From contig JALMQS010000317.1 in assembly GCA_024734495.1 (NCBI GenBank), forward strand, positions 112,175 to 176,174: a stretch of 64,000 nt of DNA, given 5' to 3'. How positions within the stretch are numbered: the stretch's first letter is position 1; each line of letters opens with the position of its first letter. Shown in pieces: positions 19,141 through 30,290 of this stretch. A program made the translations under genes and the position numbers. Below the pieces are notes generated by a model. The model was not told the DNA's origin. It ran no database searches and saw nothing but the letters and a program-made list of their open reading frames with translations. The stretch comes from Forficula auricularia. Its lineage: Eukaryota > Arthropoda > Insecta > Dermaptera > Forficulidae.

Positions 19141-19689
19141 AAAAATATATCTAGACGCAGAAGATTTTATTCACAAAAAAGCTGCTGAAATATTAAAACA
19201 AATAATAAGTTGGGCAATAAATGATTGAGCAAAATATTTAGTTTGTTTAGGCTGGGAGAAATCTTCTTGGAAAATGAATGCAATTATTTGTAAAATCACT
19301 TGATATGTTGTCGATTAATTTCTGGATGCCAGGGAAATTAGCTCGAGTAAAATGTATGAAAAGCTTGAGTCGTTCCGATGATGGCTTGTTTGCTTGTTAA
19401 TAAACAACTGAATTATTAATAATGAGGAAAAATAAAATATTAATTAGTATTGTTTGGATCATGTGACCGGTGTCATAGATATATTAATTAAGAGTTAAAC
19501 TACGATTCACCCTGAGTAAGTCCGCCATTACATAGGACCGCTTTGGCTCGTCCACTACTTTAGAAACAGATAAAAGAAGAAATAGTCAATAAATTTATTG
19601 CTCTGTATAATCAAACACATTTTTACACTATTATGGGTTAAGATCCAGAATATCTGATAGATATACTATTTTAAGATATTTAAGTATCC
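19141..19689. other. Unclassified sequence
   Basis: No open frame or repeat recognised. Confidence 0.35.
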
Positions 19690-19830
19690 TAGGACATTAA
19701 ACCGTCGTTGTTTCCGGCCTTCGCATATTTGGCAAAATATTATCTTACCATCAGTCGTGAATGATGATGCATCGTCCATAACCCACTTACGAAACGTAGC
19801 ACTTTTAGAGGAATTATCATTATCAGTTCC
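19690..19830 (-). pseudogene. Possible BED-type finger fragment of an hAT-like protein
   Basis: An open stretch on the minus strand encodes FRKWVMDDASSFTTDG followed by KIIFCQICEGRKQRR. FTTDGK-x-x-FC-x2-C resembles the N-terminal zinc finger of BED or CGG-binding-type proteins found in hAT transposases and their domesticated relatives. Only the Cys pair is visible; the His side is lost. There is no start or downstream domain. The family call is tentative. Confidence 0.4.
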
Positions 19831-19947
19831 AAGAAAAACACTTTAAAATTAATGTTAACGAAAATAAATTTAAAAAAATTCGGTTTTTTTTTTATATTTT
19901 TTTAGCTCAATAGAATAACTGTGTGATTTATTTCTCTTTAGAAATTT

Positions 19948-21924
19948 AAAATAAACTGCAACGGATCGTTGCTAAACTTTATCCAAATTCATTTGAAATA
20001 TTAATATGTTTGTTCCTTTATTATTAATCAGATATCACTTGCAATTTGTAGTTCATATTGACATTAATTCAAAAATAATTCTCATTTAAGAGTCGAGGAA
20101 TAACCATTCCACATTGGATTTTTGACATTTCGGTTATTGTGTAACCATTGCTGAAGACATGAGGAACTTCGAGTTGTTTACCAAAAAGAATTTAGTCTTT
20201 TGATTTTAAGTCGATTCTTCCACGTTTTCAATAGAGGTTGCCATTAATGGTCAAAACATCAAAAATGGAATGCAATAAGGTTATTCCTCTAGTATTAGAT
20301 AAGAATCGATCGTTATTTTTGATTTTATCTCGATTCCTCCATGTCTTCAGCAATGGTTACCAATAATAATCGAAACGTCAAAAACCTAATGTAGAATTGT
20401 TATTCCTCAAGTATTAGATGAGAATCGATGTCTATTTTTTATTTTAAGTCGATTCCTCCATGTCTTCAGCAATGGTTACCAATAAAAACCGAAATGTCAA
20501 AAATCCAATATAGAATGGTTATTCCTCAAGTACTAGATGAGAATCAATCGCTATTTTTGGTTTAAAGTCGATTCCTCTATGTCTTCAGCAATGGTTACTA
20601 ATAAAAACCGAAACGTCAAAAATCCAATATAGAAATGATTATTCCTCAAGTACTAGATGAGAATCAATCGCCATTTTTGGTTTAAAGTCGATTTCTCTAT
20701 GTCTTCAGCAATGGTTACAAATAAAAACCGAAACGTCAAAAATCCAATATAGAATGATTATTCCTCAAGTACTAGATGAGAATCAATCGCTCATTTTTGG
20801 TTTAAAGTCGATTTCTCTATGTCTTCAGCAATGGTTACTAATAAAAACTGACTTGCGTCAAAAATCCAATATGAGAATGATTATTCCTCAAGTACTAGAT
20901 GAGAATCAATCGCTATTTTTGGTTTAAAGTCGATTTCTCTATGTCTTCAGCAATGGTTACTAATAAAAACCGAAACGTCAAAAATCCAATATAGAATGAT
21001 TATTCCTCAAGTACTAGATGAGAATCAATCGCTATTTTTGGTTTAAAGTCGATTTCTCTATGTCTTCAGCAATGGTTACTAATAAAAACTCGAAACGTCA
21101 AAAAATCCAATATAGAATGATTATTCCTCAAGATACTAGATGAGAATCAATCGCTATTTTTGGTTTAAAATCGATTTCTCTGTCTTCAGCAAAGGTAACG
21201 GATAAGAAAACAACGCAGTTGCTATGGTTACTCATAAAAATTCCTCCCAAATTTTTAGCATTTCACAGAGAGAAGCCTATCCATTCTTACTTAAGCAAGG
21301 CTAAATGAGCTATATTAAAACTTTCAAATGAATAAATTTTAAAGAATTTAAAAAATTAAAAAAAGTACCATCTTACTCTAGAGTAAAGTACTTTAAAATA
21401 TAATTTTACTAAAAACTTTATTTAACCTTTTTTGTGGTCCCCAAGGTACTTAATTAGGATATTAAATTTCATCAAAATTGGTTAAGTCATTTTCAAGATA
21501 TTTAGAAAAAACTAAAAAGTACTGAAATAAAGTACTAATGTTTGTGGGCCGATATGTACCAAAAACTAATCAGCGCTTCATTTTGTTAAACTAATGGTAG
21601 GTTTTCAATTTCATTTCAATCGGTGCAACGGTGTGGAAAAAATCGTGGGCCAAAAAAACGATAACATACATCCATCCATACATACATACATACATCCGCA
21701 CGCACTAAATGAAAAAATCGCACTTTTTGGCCTCTCGACGAGACCCCTTGTAATTTTTGGCAAAACCGCCACGTGCTAAAATTCAACCTAATTGAATACT
21801 ACAATTTGTGACTTTAATTGAGTCCATGGGTTCCGTAGTCTTTACCTGAGGACCCTTTGAAGCCACGCTTGCCCTCGAGAGCGATTACAATACTTTACCC
21901 ATGCTTTGCATTGGATAAAGTAAA
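19948..21924 (-). mobile_element. SatE copy 1: element carrying a 120-bp satellite array
   Basis: About 2.0 kb. The left end is AAATAAACTGCAACGGATCG, the right end CATTGGATAAAGTAAA. The same ends, reversed, bound the copy at 48.49-49.72 kb. Inside are one inverted satellite unit (about 20089-20165), about nine direct units, a conserved block with CGCTTCATTTTGTTAA and CGGTGCAACGGTGTGG, a CATC/CATA microsatellite near 21670-21690 and a conserved block ending CCTTTGAAGCCACGCTTG. The right end folds (TTTACCCATGCTTTGCATTGG is an imperfect hairpin). The layout resembles non-autonomous Helitron-like (Helentron-type) elements with tandem cores; no transposase is present. Confidence 0.65.
20166..21235 (+). 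repeat. 120-bp tandem satellite array, about nine units
   Basis: The word GTCTTCAGCAATGGTTAC recurs every 119-121 bp (about 20343, 20462, 20581, 20701, 20821, 20943, 21062), with a diverged first unit and a worn last one near 21182. Each unit also has CCGAAACGTCAAAAATCC and AGATGAGAATCAATCG. Units in the middle are most alike, as expected for array homogenisation. Confidence 0.85.
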
Positions 21925-22069
21925 AACAACTCCAAATTATTTAATATAAAATTAATGTTTTCAAAGTTTATTTTTAAAAGAAATTTAATATATTTTTTAT
22001 TTTTTAGAATAATTTTAATAAAAAATATTAAAAAGGTTTGATACCTGTGTCCTACCCTCTGTGCCTATA

Positions 22070-22262
22070 AAATTTTCTTCAATTATTTTTCTGATTTGGT
22101 AACAAACGAGGGACAAAAATCATACAAATATGCAAAATATGCACTTAAATTCCAAAATATGCATTTATATGCAAAATAAGATTTCTCTGGGTGGGTCCTG
22201 ATACCCTAAATCGCCCAGATACAAAAGTTTAGAAGGATAGTAATCAAGGAAAAAAGATGCAT
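22070..22262 (+). repeat. TGCATATTT-type repeat
   Basis: A segment with GAGGGACAAAAATCATACAA, AAAATATGCACTTAAA and AGAAGGATAGTAA returns inverted at about 50545-50750. It is an interspersed repeat of unknown class. Confidence 0.6.
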
Positions 22263-22560
22263 TATATGCAAAATCCGAACCCTAGTTATAAGACTTGACC
22301 ACTTTTATTTTTATCATATAATAATAATAATATTTATTTTGAACTAGCTTCAAGGCCCGCCCCGTGGACCCCCACGTGGCTGCTTTATTGATGTTTTATT
22401 AGTAACAGAGAATAAATATAATTGGTTTATTATAAAGTCTTGAATAGATATAATTTGAGATTCTATTTAACTGTAATATACACTCATAACAAATAAGATG
22501 AAACAAATATTTAAAATGTATTAAAAATCTCTATTTATAAAAAAATTCTCTTATTCTCAA
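22262..22560. other. AT-rich spacer
   Basis: A GC-rich phrase CAAGGCCCGCCCCGTGG stands at about 22352-22369; nothing else was recognised. Confidence 0.35.
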
Positions 22561-23478
22561 GCTTGAGTTGTTTATCATAAAAGAATTTAGTCTTATTGAT
22601 TTTAAGTCGATTCTTCCACGTTTTCAGTAGAGATTGCCATTAATAGTCAAAACATCAAAATGGAATGCAATAAGGTTATTCCTCTAGTATTAGATAAGAA
22701 TCGATCGTTATTTTTGATTTTAAGTCGATTCCTCCATGTCTTCAGCAATGGTTACCAATAATAATCGAAGGGTCAAAAATCTAATGTAGAATTGTTATTC
22801 CTCAAGTATTAGATAAGAATCGATTGCTATTTTTGATTTTAAGTCGATTCCTCCATGTCTTCAGCAATGGTTACCAATAATAATCGAAGGGTCAAAAATC
22901 TAATGTAGAATTATTATTCCTCAAGTATTAGATAAGAATCGATTGCTATTTTTGATTTTAAGTCGATTCCTCCATGTCTTCACCAATGACTACCAATAAA
23001 AACCGAAACGTCAAAAATCGAATGTAGAATGGTTATTCCTCGACTGTTAAATGAGAATCGATCATTATTTTTGAAATAAAGTCAACATCAGGCGCGGATC
23101 CAGACCTCTGGATTTGGGGGGGGGGGGGCGGTCGCCGGTATATAAGATCTACTTTTGTTCTCGAAGTGTGTCGCGGCTGAATTGTCCAAGCGATAGGGGG
23201 GGGGGGGTCAGAGACGCCCCACACACTAGAACTTTATTTTCTTCAATTTTAAAATTTAATGTTATATAAAAAAAATAAATAAATAAACATATAAAAAATG
23301 TTGATCTCCAATGCTTTGGGGGGAGGGTCGCCCCCATCGCCCTCCCTGGATCCGCGCATGGTCAACATGAACTGCAAATTGCAAGTGATATCTGATTAAT
23401 AATAAAGGAATAAACATATTAATATTTCAAATGAATTTGGATAAAGTTTAGCAACGATCCGTTGCAGTTTATTTAATT
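22561..23478 (+). mobile_element. SatE copy 2, partial, with inverted right end
   Basis: About four 120-bp units (22590-23080), then the SatE terminus at 23361-23478 in the opposite sense to copy 1 (GATAAAGTTTAGCAACGATC). This end also carries the unit that is inverted in copy 1, so SatE probably has matching inverted ends. An hAT-type MITE interrupts it. A further short terminus lies at 23641-23680. Confidence 0.65.
23089..23360. mobile_element. hAT-type MITE with 8-bp duplication
   Basis: 272 bp bounded by GTCAACAT at 23081-23088 and 23361-23368. Its ends CAGGCGCGGATCCAG and CTGGATCCGCGCATG are inverted repeats. An 8-bp target duplication and CAG...GGATCC-type ends are characteristic of hAT elements. 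Interior G runs make short open frames that are incidental. Confidence 0.85.
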
Positions 23479-23479
23479 A

Positions 23480-24250
23480 AATAACAATTTTTGAGTTCAT
23501 CAATTAAATTGTCAAATTAATATTTGTGGGATTTAAAATTCATTGTAATTAAGTACCTTGAGGACCACAAAAAAGGTCATATATAGTTTTTTTGTAAAAT
23601 TATATTTTTAAAGTACTTTATTTTAGAATAAGATAGTACATTGGATAAAGTTTAGCAACGATCCGTTGCAGTTTATTTTTTTAATTTTTGTTTTTAAATG
23701 TACTTTAAAAAAATAGATAGTTTTTTAAATCTTTGTTGCATTATTAAATTCTTCTTCAACGATAATGTGGATAGATCTCTATTATCTATGCTATTAAGAA
23801 TGAATGACAATTCAAAATCTGGCAGAGTAGGGCTGCCAACACATGGTTAGTTTGCTAGTTTAGTTCTTTTATTGTTTGACAAGCTAGGTTGGCTAAACAG
23901 ATTTTGTTTTAGTTTTCCGTGAATTTTCTAATTTTCCGGCAACTTTTCTGATGTTTTTTTTACGTATTAACCTGAATTGGACTATTACGAACATTAAAAA
24001 AAATAGCCAAATCGGTCCAGGCATTTGAGAGATCCGCGCTTACAAAGAAAAAGAAATTCATTTTTATTATCTAGATAATACAAAAATATAGAATATAATA
24101 CTAAGATGGAACAATTTTCAACCCCCCTCCCCCCGTGGAGCAATGCAGAATTTTTTTTTTCAAATATTAAATAAATTTTAAATGACATTACTTAAATATT
24201 TTAAATTAAGATCGGTTATATTTTCCGTTAAATAACTTAAATTTTAAAGT
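23480..24250. other. Unclassified, with SatE scraps
   Basis: Words of the SatE interior (AAAGTACTTTATTTTAGAAT) and a terminus at 23641-23680 are scattered here. No gene was recognised. Confidence 0.4.
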
Positions 24251-24255
24251 AAATA

Positions 24256-25112
24256 CCAAGGTAGCAGCACAAGAGATTCTAAGAATATCCACTAAATATA
24301 TTAAAACTACATATATATTCCAATTATCCTTAGGAGATTTTTAGAATATTTGGGCCCGAAAAATTCTTGGACGAATCTTCCGAAAATATCCTTTGGTAGA
24401 TAATCTAAGAATATTCTAGTAAATTGAATTAAATGTCCTTCAAGAATATTTTAGTTCTAAGAAAATTAACTGAATATCAACAAAGATTGAAAGATTATTC
24501 CACAGGATATTCCAATATCCAGAAAAGATATTATCAGAATATTTGTACTGGCTGGAAAATTCACCAATTGTTCACTTTGCCCTTTGAAGGCAAAAATAAA
24601 TAAATAATAAATGTTTGTTGTTAATAATATGTATAATTATTTAAACAGGTATATGTATACTAGTATATGTATAAATGAAGTTATACAGTTTAAATTTAAA
24701 CAACAAATAAATGATATTATTGATACAGTATTTTATGCTCGGCAAAGAGACATTTCTTTAAATAAATAAACTTAAATATTTATTGATATTTAAGATATTA
24801 AGATATTTGTATATATATAAATTATTGTTGAATCCTTTTCAACAATAACAACGACACTCAAACACACGGAACGATAATTCGATAAATAATAATATTAACG
24901 GTAAACGGTACACGACAAAAACGAAACGAAACAGAGTATATTCCCTTCACTTATTGACACCTTGCCCAATCCACACATATGATCATTCTTTTTCTTCCAC
25001 GAGTACATTGAGTCATCACCCACTCGACTAATTCTCTGTTCAGACACTAGGCTCCCGGAATATAACCGCGGCAAATTTATTTTGGTTACATATTTTTTGT
25101 GCTACCTGGGTA
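24256..25112. mobile_element. Candidate element with CAGGTAGCACAA-type ends
   Basis: CAAGGTAGCAGCACAAGAG at the left and TTTTGTGCTACCTGGGTAG at the right are imperfect inverted repeats about 850 bp apart. The interior has many AGAATATT and ATATCC words like the 95-bp palindromic MITE. No target duplication was found, so the boundary is uncertain. Confidence 0.3.
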
Positions 25113-25114
25113 GG

Positions 25115-25515
25115 GGTGCCCCCGCAGATTCTTGAAAAGTACCCCCCCTCCCACCAATTTATTAATTTCTAAAAAATTAGAAAAGATTTGCTAAATTTTG
25201 TGCTTTCCTCGACTTACGCGATTTTTCCGATTTACGTGAAAACCTTGGGAACAAATTAATCGAGTAATTCAAGGATTTACGGTATTATTGTCAGATTAAA
25301 TGTCCGAAACTTTGTACAAAATAACAAGATTATCAGTTAACAGCTTGAATACTAATCCCATCCCGATGCATAATAGATTATCCTGTCAACCTGACAAGAT
25401 TTGTTATTGTTTATTTCAGGAACTTAACAACAACATATATAAGCCGATAATATCAAAGTATTTATATAGTTAGCTTGTAAAATATGAACAATGATAAAAT
25501 AAAAATTATCATTAT
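25115..25515. other. AT-rich spacer, nothing recognised
   Basis: No open frame of note and no repeat end. Confidence 0.4.
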
Positions 25516-25590
25516 TTAAAAGGATCGTAGGAAGTTGGACCAGAATTTAAATCATACGCAAAGTTTTTTAATAAATTAAATGGACCAAAC

Positions 25591-25619
25591 GTTTCGTCAC
25601 TGATTAGCGACTTCCTCAG
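25591..25619 (-). ncRNA. Hammerhead-like core, left arm
   Basis: On the minus strand CTGAGGA (25619-25613), A, then GTC (25611-25609) pairing with GAC (25598-25596) around GCTAATCAGT, then GAAAC and GTTTGG. It fits CUGANGA, stem II, GAAA with N = G. Stem II is only 3 bp, with two more possible inside. Confidence 0.5.
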
Positions 25620-25708
25620 TGGCTGAAATAGTGAAAACAAGACAATTTTATTAATTATTTCATGTTTTTTAAGGTAGTAGGTACAACAGTAGAGGTTAGG
25701 TTAGTTTT

Positions 25709-25853
25709 TTCATTCAAATGAAAATGAGCTTCATCACTCATAAGAATATTTTTCATTCCTCTCTAGAAAATCCTGCATAGTCTCCGAGAAAGCTTTCCTT
25801 TGTGGACAATCGTTTGGTTGCAACTTTTGAACTAGTGCAAGCTTATAAGGTTT
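25709..25853 (-). pseudogene. Tc1/mariner-like (IS630 type) transposase fragment
   Basis: Minus-strand frames read PYKLALVQKLQPNDC, PQRKAFSETMQDFLERNE and, after a one-base shift, NILMSDEAHFHLNE. The SDEAHFHLN block resembles the first catalytic aspartate region of IS630/mariner-type transposases in arthropods. Only about 48 codons remain. It has no visible link to the flanking Penelope arms and is probably an older resident. Confidence 0.6.
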
Positions 25854-26569
25854 TTTTTAAGTGATATTGATGTGAGAAGGAGATACACCAGAAGGTCCAT
25901 CCCCTAAAGGCCTGTATGGAACAGAGTAGAAGGGAAAAGAAGCCGGGATCACGAGCCAAATCTCAGAAAGTTAGATATAGTCCAATTTACTCAGTTTTTA
26001 GGGGCTTCGAGCAGTGGTAAATTCTCCGCGCGATAAATTAGGCTAAATTTATCTCCCACTTAATTGGGTGAAAAAAATAGCTATGGTGAACACTGAATGG
26101 TATAATCAAAGAATTGGAATGCGACCCTTACCAACTTTCTACCTCCCCTTACTTGCCGAGTATTTTCTATTCCAAAAACGTCCGGTTTCCGTGGCCCTGT
26201 ATTATATTGTCCTAATTTAAACGAAATTAGGACAATAATATAATATGAAGAGAATTTGGAAAGTGTTTTGTGATGAAAAAATTTATTTATTTATTTATAT
26301 TATTTTTCAAAATGAAAATTTTGAAAGAGGTTGATAGGTACTTGGGTTCAATGTCAAATAATTCGTTTCTTGAAAATAGATTTAATGAAAGATGGATGAA
26401 AGATTTTTATTCAATTTTCGATACGTTATTACGTTTTTTTTTTAAGTTTTATATTCTCTTGTCTTGATAACAAATTGAATGTTTCGGTAAAGACATACCT
26501 ACCTTTGGGATGTTTTTTCTTGTAGTAAGAACTCCTGACAAATAAGTTTATAAAATGAGGTAACCTCGT

Positions 26570-26817
26570 ATGGAAATAAATAGATTTTTGAAATATGTTT
26601 TTTTATATATTTTTGAAAATATATTAAAAAATATAAAATTTTTATTTTAAATTTATATAAAGTTAATGTTTTCTCTATATTCTTAAAATATAATTATTTT
26701 TTATGTCGCTCTAGTATAAATTTTATATAAATTTAACACAAAAATTTTATATTTTTAATATATTTTCAAAAAATATATAAAAAAACATATTTCGAAAATC
26801 TATTTATTTCCATACCG
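26570..26817. mobile_element. 245-bp palindromic MITE, intact copy
   Basis: From TCGTATGGAAATAAATAG to CTATTTATTTCCATACC, almost the whole length is one inverted repeat centred near CTTAAAATATAATTATTTTT. It matches the split copy at 18.17-19.00 kb. Confidence 0.75.
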
Positions 26818-26912
26818 AAAAAAACTAACCTAACCTCTACTATTGTACACCTACTACTTTAAAAAAACATGAAATAATTAATAAAATTGTCTTATTTTCA
26901 CTATTTCAGCCA

Positions 26913-26945
26913 CTGAGGAAGTCGCTAATCAGTGACGAAACGTTT
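26913..26945 (+). ncRNA. Hammerhead-like core, right arm
   Basis: CTGAGGA (26913-26919), A, GTC (26921-26923) and GAC (26934-26936) as stem II, GAAAC (26937-26941), then GTTTGG. Mirror image of the motif at 25.6 kb. Confidence 0.5.
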
Positions 26946-27148
26946 GGCCCATTTAATTAAAAAACTTTGCGTTTGATTTAAATTCTGGTCCAACTCCCTA
27001 CGAGCCTTTTAAATATTTGATCATGGATGCAAACAATGAAATATTATCATTATTATTTAAGAGTATTGGCTGTGAATGAGAATATAGATATCAGATACTT
27101 TTAATTTGAGAGAAAAATAAAAATAATTTTTATAAAAAAAAAAAAAAA

Positions 27149-28096
27149 ACCGACTTCCAAAAAATTAAATGCAACAAATAAAATATAATAACTTAAAAAT
27201 CAAATAAAATGCATTAAAAGGTAAAAAAATAATTTAGTTACAACTAAACTAGGAAATATTAACATGAAATTACTTTTTGAAGTCGGTGCCAAACAAACTA
27301 TATAAGCGATGCGTACCCGCCAAACGTACTAAATAAGATCCGCCGAGTGCGATTCATAAAATGTATATGTTTGGCACCGACTTCAAAAAGTGATTTCATG
27401 TTAATATTTCGTCGTTTAGTTGTGACTAAATTATATAATTATTTTATACTTTTTAGTGTATTTTATTTTATTTTTAAGTTATTATTATTTTATTTGTTGC
27501 ATTTAATTTTTTTGAAGTCGGTTTTATTTTTATTTTTATAAAAATTATTTTAATTTTCTCTTTTTAGTGATGTTATTAATAGTGACTTAATATAATAACT
27601 TGCATGCATCTCTTAAGAGAAAGCGTCGGGCGAATGAATCAGAAAATGATAATAAAATTCAATTCATAAATAGAGAAATTCTCTCGAAACGTTAGTGGGT
27701 TTTAAATGAATGTTTTCAGTGTTTTTTTATAAAAGATTTAATTTATTATAATTTCGATTATTTGGTCATAAAAATTGAAGATTTACGTTATTTCGTCATT
27801 GATCATATCTTCAGAACTTGACCAAATTAATTTGGGACCACCCCCAATGTACCCTCTTTCCAATAAAAAAAGAATCATTAAAATCGGTTTATAAACAAAG
27901 AAGTTATGCCTGAACAAACCTAACAAAAAAGGTCCAATACCAATGAAAAAAAACGGGACCAATCGGAAACTAGACTGAACCCAATGCAAAAAAACAAAGT
28001 TAACAATTGGCGAAAAAATATGAGGTAACATAGAGACAAAAAAATAATAATAATTCACTCGAATTGAGAACCTCCTCCTTTTTTGAAGTCGGTTAA
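27149..28096 (-). mobile_element. Foldback element FB-B
   Basis: Minus-oriented FB. The foldback is at 27149-27522, the outer arm at 27810-28096, ending TTTTTTGAAGTCGGTTAA. About 220 bp of foreign sequence (about 27578-27800) breaks the outer arm between TAATAGTGA and GATCATATC. Relative to the outer arm the core is in orientation R. Confidence 0.75.
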
Positions 28097-28099
28097 AAA

Positions 28100-29420
28100 G
28101 ATACTACTATAATAATTGGTTTCTAGATTGAGTTGTATGCTGCTTATTTTGTTTATTCTAATTAACAAATCCTGAGGATATCCCTATTTCGCTTATTTGT
28201 TTATTCATGATAAAATTAGAGATTTTCAGTAAGAGGTCTTTAATAATAAGATTGACCCGGCTGCTGTGTTATTATTTCCTATAGTAAATGACTGTAAAGG
28301 CCAGGGGCACTTGTTGCAGGGACCGCCCACGCTATCTATCGTTCATGGAGGCCCCAGAGCAACCGAGCCCTCCAGCAATTACTGGATGAAAGGAATAAAG
28401 CCATTTTAACAACATCCATTTACAATGATTATTAAAATTAAAACTGACCACCTTGTATACAGCCCTGTACCAGACATTAAAGAGTTTTAACGATTGCAAT
28501 TCTAGTGATGAGTAATAAAAGAGAGATGAGCCAAACTGTTTAAAAAGGCGAATGAATTGAGAACAGAAAACTAAGATAAGACGGATATTTGTGATATATC
28601 GATTGTGTTGTGCTAAAAGGGCCTATGTGATTTAACTCATGGTCATTAATTTGCAATGTATAACACTCTTGAATTTTCATTGTCTTGCAATTAATCACGT
28701 GATCAGCTAAAATTAAGGATATACAGAGTTTCTTTTATATAATGTCTTTTATTGAGCAAATTTGATACAATTATAGCGAGGAGTAGCACATATAATGTAT
28801 AGCGTGGGAGAGAAGGCCGGCAAGCAAGAGGTAGGCGGTTAGGGTTAAATAAAAATGCACATATAAAATTGGTACACGACACAAGGCGAGTGGATGCAGT
28901 GAACTTGTAGGGGAAAGATGATGCTATTCGATACACTTCGGGCTACCGTACCAGTAAGAGACCCCCGTTGTGTAGGTATCACCTCAATCTTCAAGTGTAT
29001 TGCACTTGAATCTAAGTTGCCGGAAAAAGTGTTCACAGGGGCTAAGGTTCTCGGTTAAGGTGCCGTATCTCACGGGGAACGCCCTAACTTGTTCCACTCA
29101 ATGCTATCAGTCAATTTGGGAAGGCTGATCTGGTTAACGTGTCGTCTCTCGACATTAATACAATTTTTGCTGTTTTTGAACATCCTGATATAAAGGAAAT
29201 ACTTAGTTTGTGTATTTCTTACTATGAAACCAGAGTCACTTATACTTTTTCAAGGACATTATTTTGCAAAGGTTGTACTACTACAAAATCCTTCTTTGGT
29301 GATAGACTTAGTTCCATCAGGTCGGTAAGGAAGAATGGCATCAATCAGGGCAAAGTGACCAACAGTTTTCCTACTTCTTCAATAGCGTTTTATAAAAACT
29401 TTATTTTTTTCAAGTTATTT
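28100..29420. other. Unclassified region
   Basis: GC richer in places (28260-28400 and 28800-29130) than its neighbours. Short open frames at 28703-28936 and 29139-29423 show no family features I recognise. It might hold an old LTR or host sequence, but I cannot support either. Confidence 0.3.
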
Positions 29421-29429
29421 TAGCAAATG

Positions 29430-30290
29430 TGAACTTTTGGCCATTTGGGTAATTTTTTCAGATGCATAACTTATTTCCAAGCTGATTGAAAATTTTTGAC
29501 CCCCCCCCCTATTTTGGGCGGTTAGTTTTTGCATTTTAGACTTCTGGGGTTCCACTGATTATGTATACAAAATTTGGTTGAGTTTGCTCAAATGGGCTAG
29601 ATTTGATTTAATTTTAACTCCCCCCACCTACCATTTTGGGTCGAAATGCACCAAAATCTAATCCCATTGTCGCCCTGGGAATTTCCCAGAGAACTTTATG
29701 CGATATGACCTTCAGGGCGATGAGGGGTTCTTTGATTAATTTTTACAGCTTCAACCGGAGAACTTATAGGGAAATCGCCATGCGCTAGAAATTGTATATA
29801 GAAAGAAAAAAGATTTTTTTTTTTGTAAATATATTATGTAAATGTTCCTATAATTATGTAAATACTCCTATAATTAAATTCACCCGACTATGTAAATATT
29901 TCTTGTTAGTGGAGGCCCCCACCTGCGTGGCCCAATAAACGAAAAATCAATGGACCAAAACTAGGTGTCAAATTTGATTTTGATATTCACACTAGTTTTT
30001 GAGCTAGCTCGTCCAAAAAATTTGGTAACGCACAGACTAACTAACAACCAGACTAACAGACATTTTGACAAAACAATTATTATCTCGAAAAATATAATTT
30101 TTTCGATGTTTACTTATTAGAGCGTTTTTGTAGACTAAAATGCCATGGTTTTGCTCAATTTTTTTAATCAAAATAGTTTCAGCCGTTTTTGAGTTATTTT
30201 GTAAAAAAGAAGGAAAAAACCACTTTTTTCATGCACGATTACAATACTTGACCATACCCTGTATGGTAAAGTAAAAACGAGGACGGAATA
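29430..30290 (-). repeat. F2 repeat copy carrying an R2-like fragment
   Basis: On the minus strand it starts TTTACTTTACCATACAGGG (about 30280) and passes through AACTAGTGTGAATATCAAAA to the ATTTTGGGCGGTTAG-type units near 29510. The R2-like piece 29664-29948 sits between CACCAAAATCTAATC and AATGGACCAAAACTAGG. The copy at 47.3 kb has 13 other bases there. Confidence 0.75.
29664..29948 (+). mobile_element. 5'-truncated R2-like copy
   Basis: 285 bp: the last 40 or so codons and the 3' UTR of an element related to the one at 11.87-16.76 kb. Frame shows MTFRAMRGSLINFYSFNRRT, against MRGSLLNFYTFGRRT in the long copy. The 3' end GGCCCAATAAACGAAAAATC matches GGCCCAATAAATAAAAT. The target lost about 13 bp and shows no duplication. 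It differs enough from the long copy to be an independent insertion. Confidence 0.8.

Larger units (their letters stand above)
25518..27014. mobile_element. Penelope-type inverted terminal pair, 1.5 kb
   Basis: About 190 bp at 25518-25710 returns inverted at 26815-27014. Arms share TAGGAAGTTGGACCAGAATT-like words, ACGAAACGTTTGG and ACCTAACCTCTAC. Each arm holds a hammerhead-like core. Between them lie a mariner-type transposase scrap, unclassified DNA, a 46-bp palindrome (about 26199-26245, TTGTCCTAATTT) and a 245-bp MITE, so the spacer is composite. Confidence 0.65.

Noticed and set aside
20166..21235. Hammerhead in the 120-bp satellite
   Set aside because: GAAACGTC and a possible GGTT/AACC stem are present, but the expected CUGANGA before the stem reads CAGCAAT. 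CTGAAGA occurs only on the other strand.
20166..21235. CRISPR array
   Set aside because: Units are contiguous 120-bp satellites without unique spacers, in a eukaryotic setting.
28703..29423. Host gene in 28.7-29.4 kb
   Set aside because: Frames are short with no recognisable motif or splice pattern I can defend.
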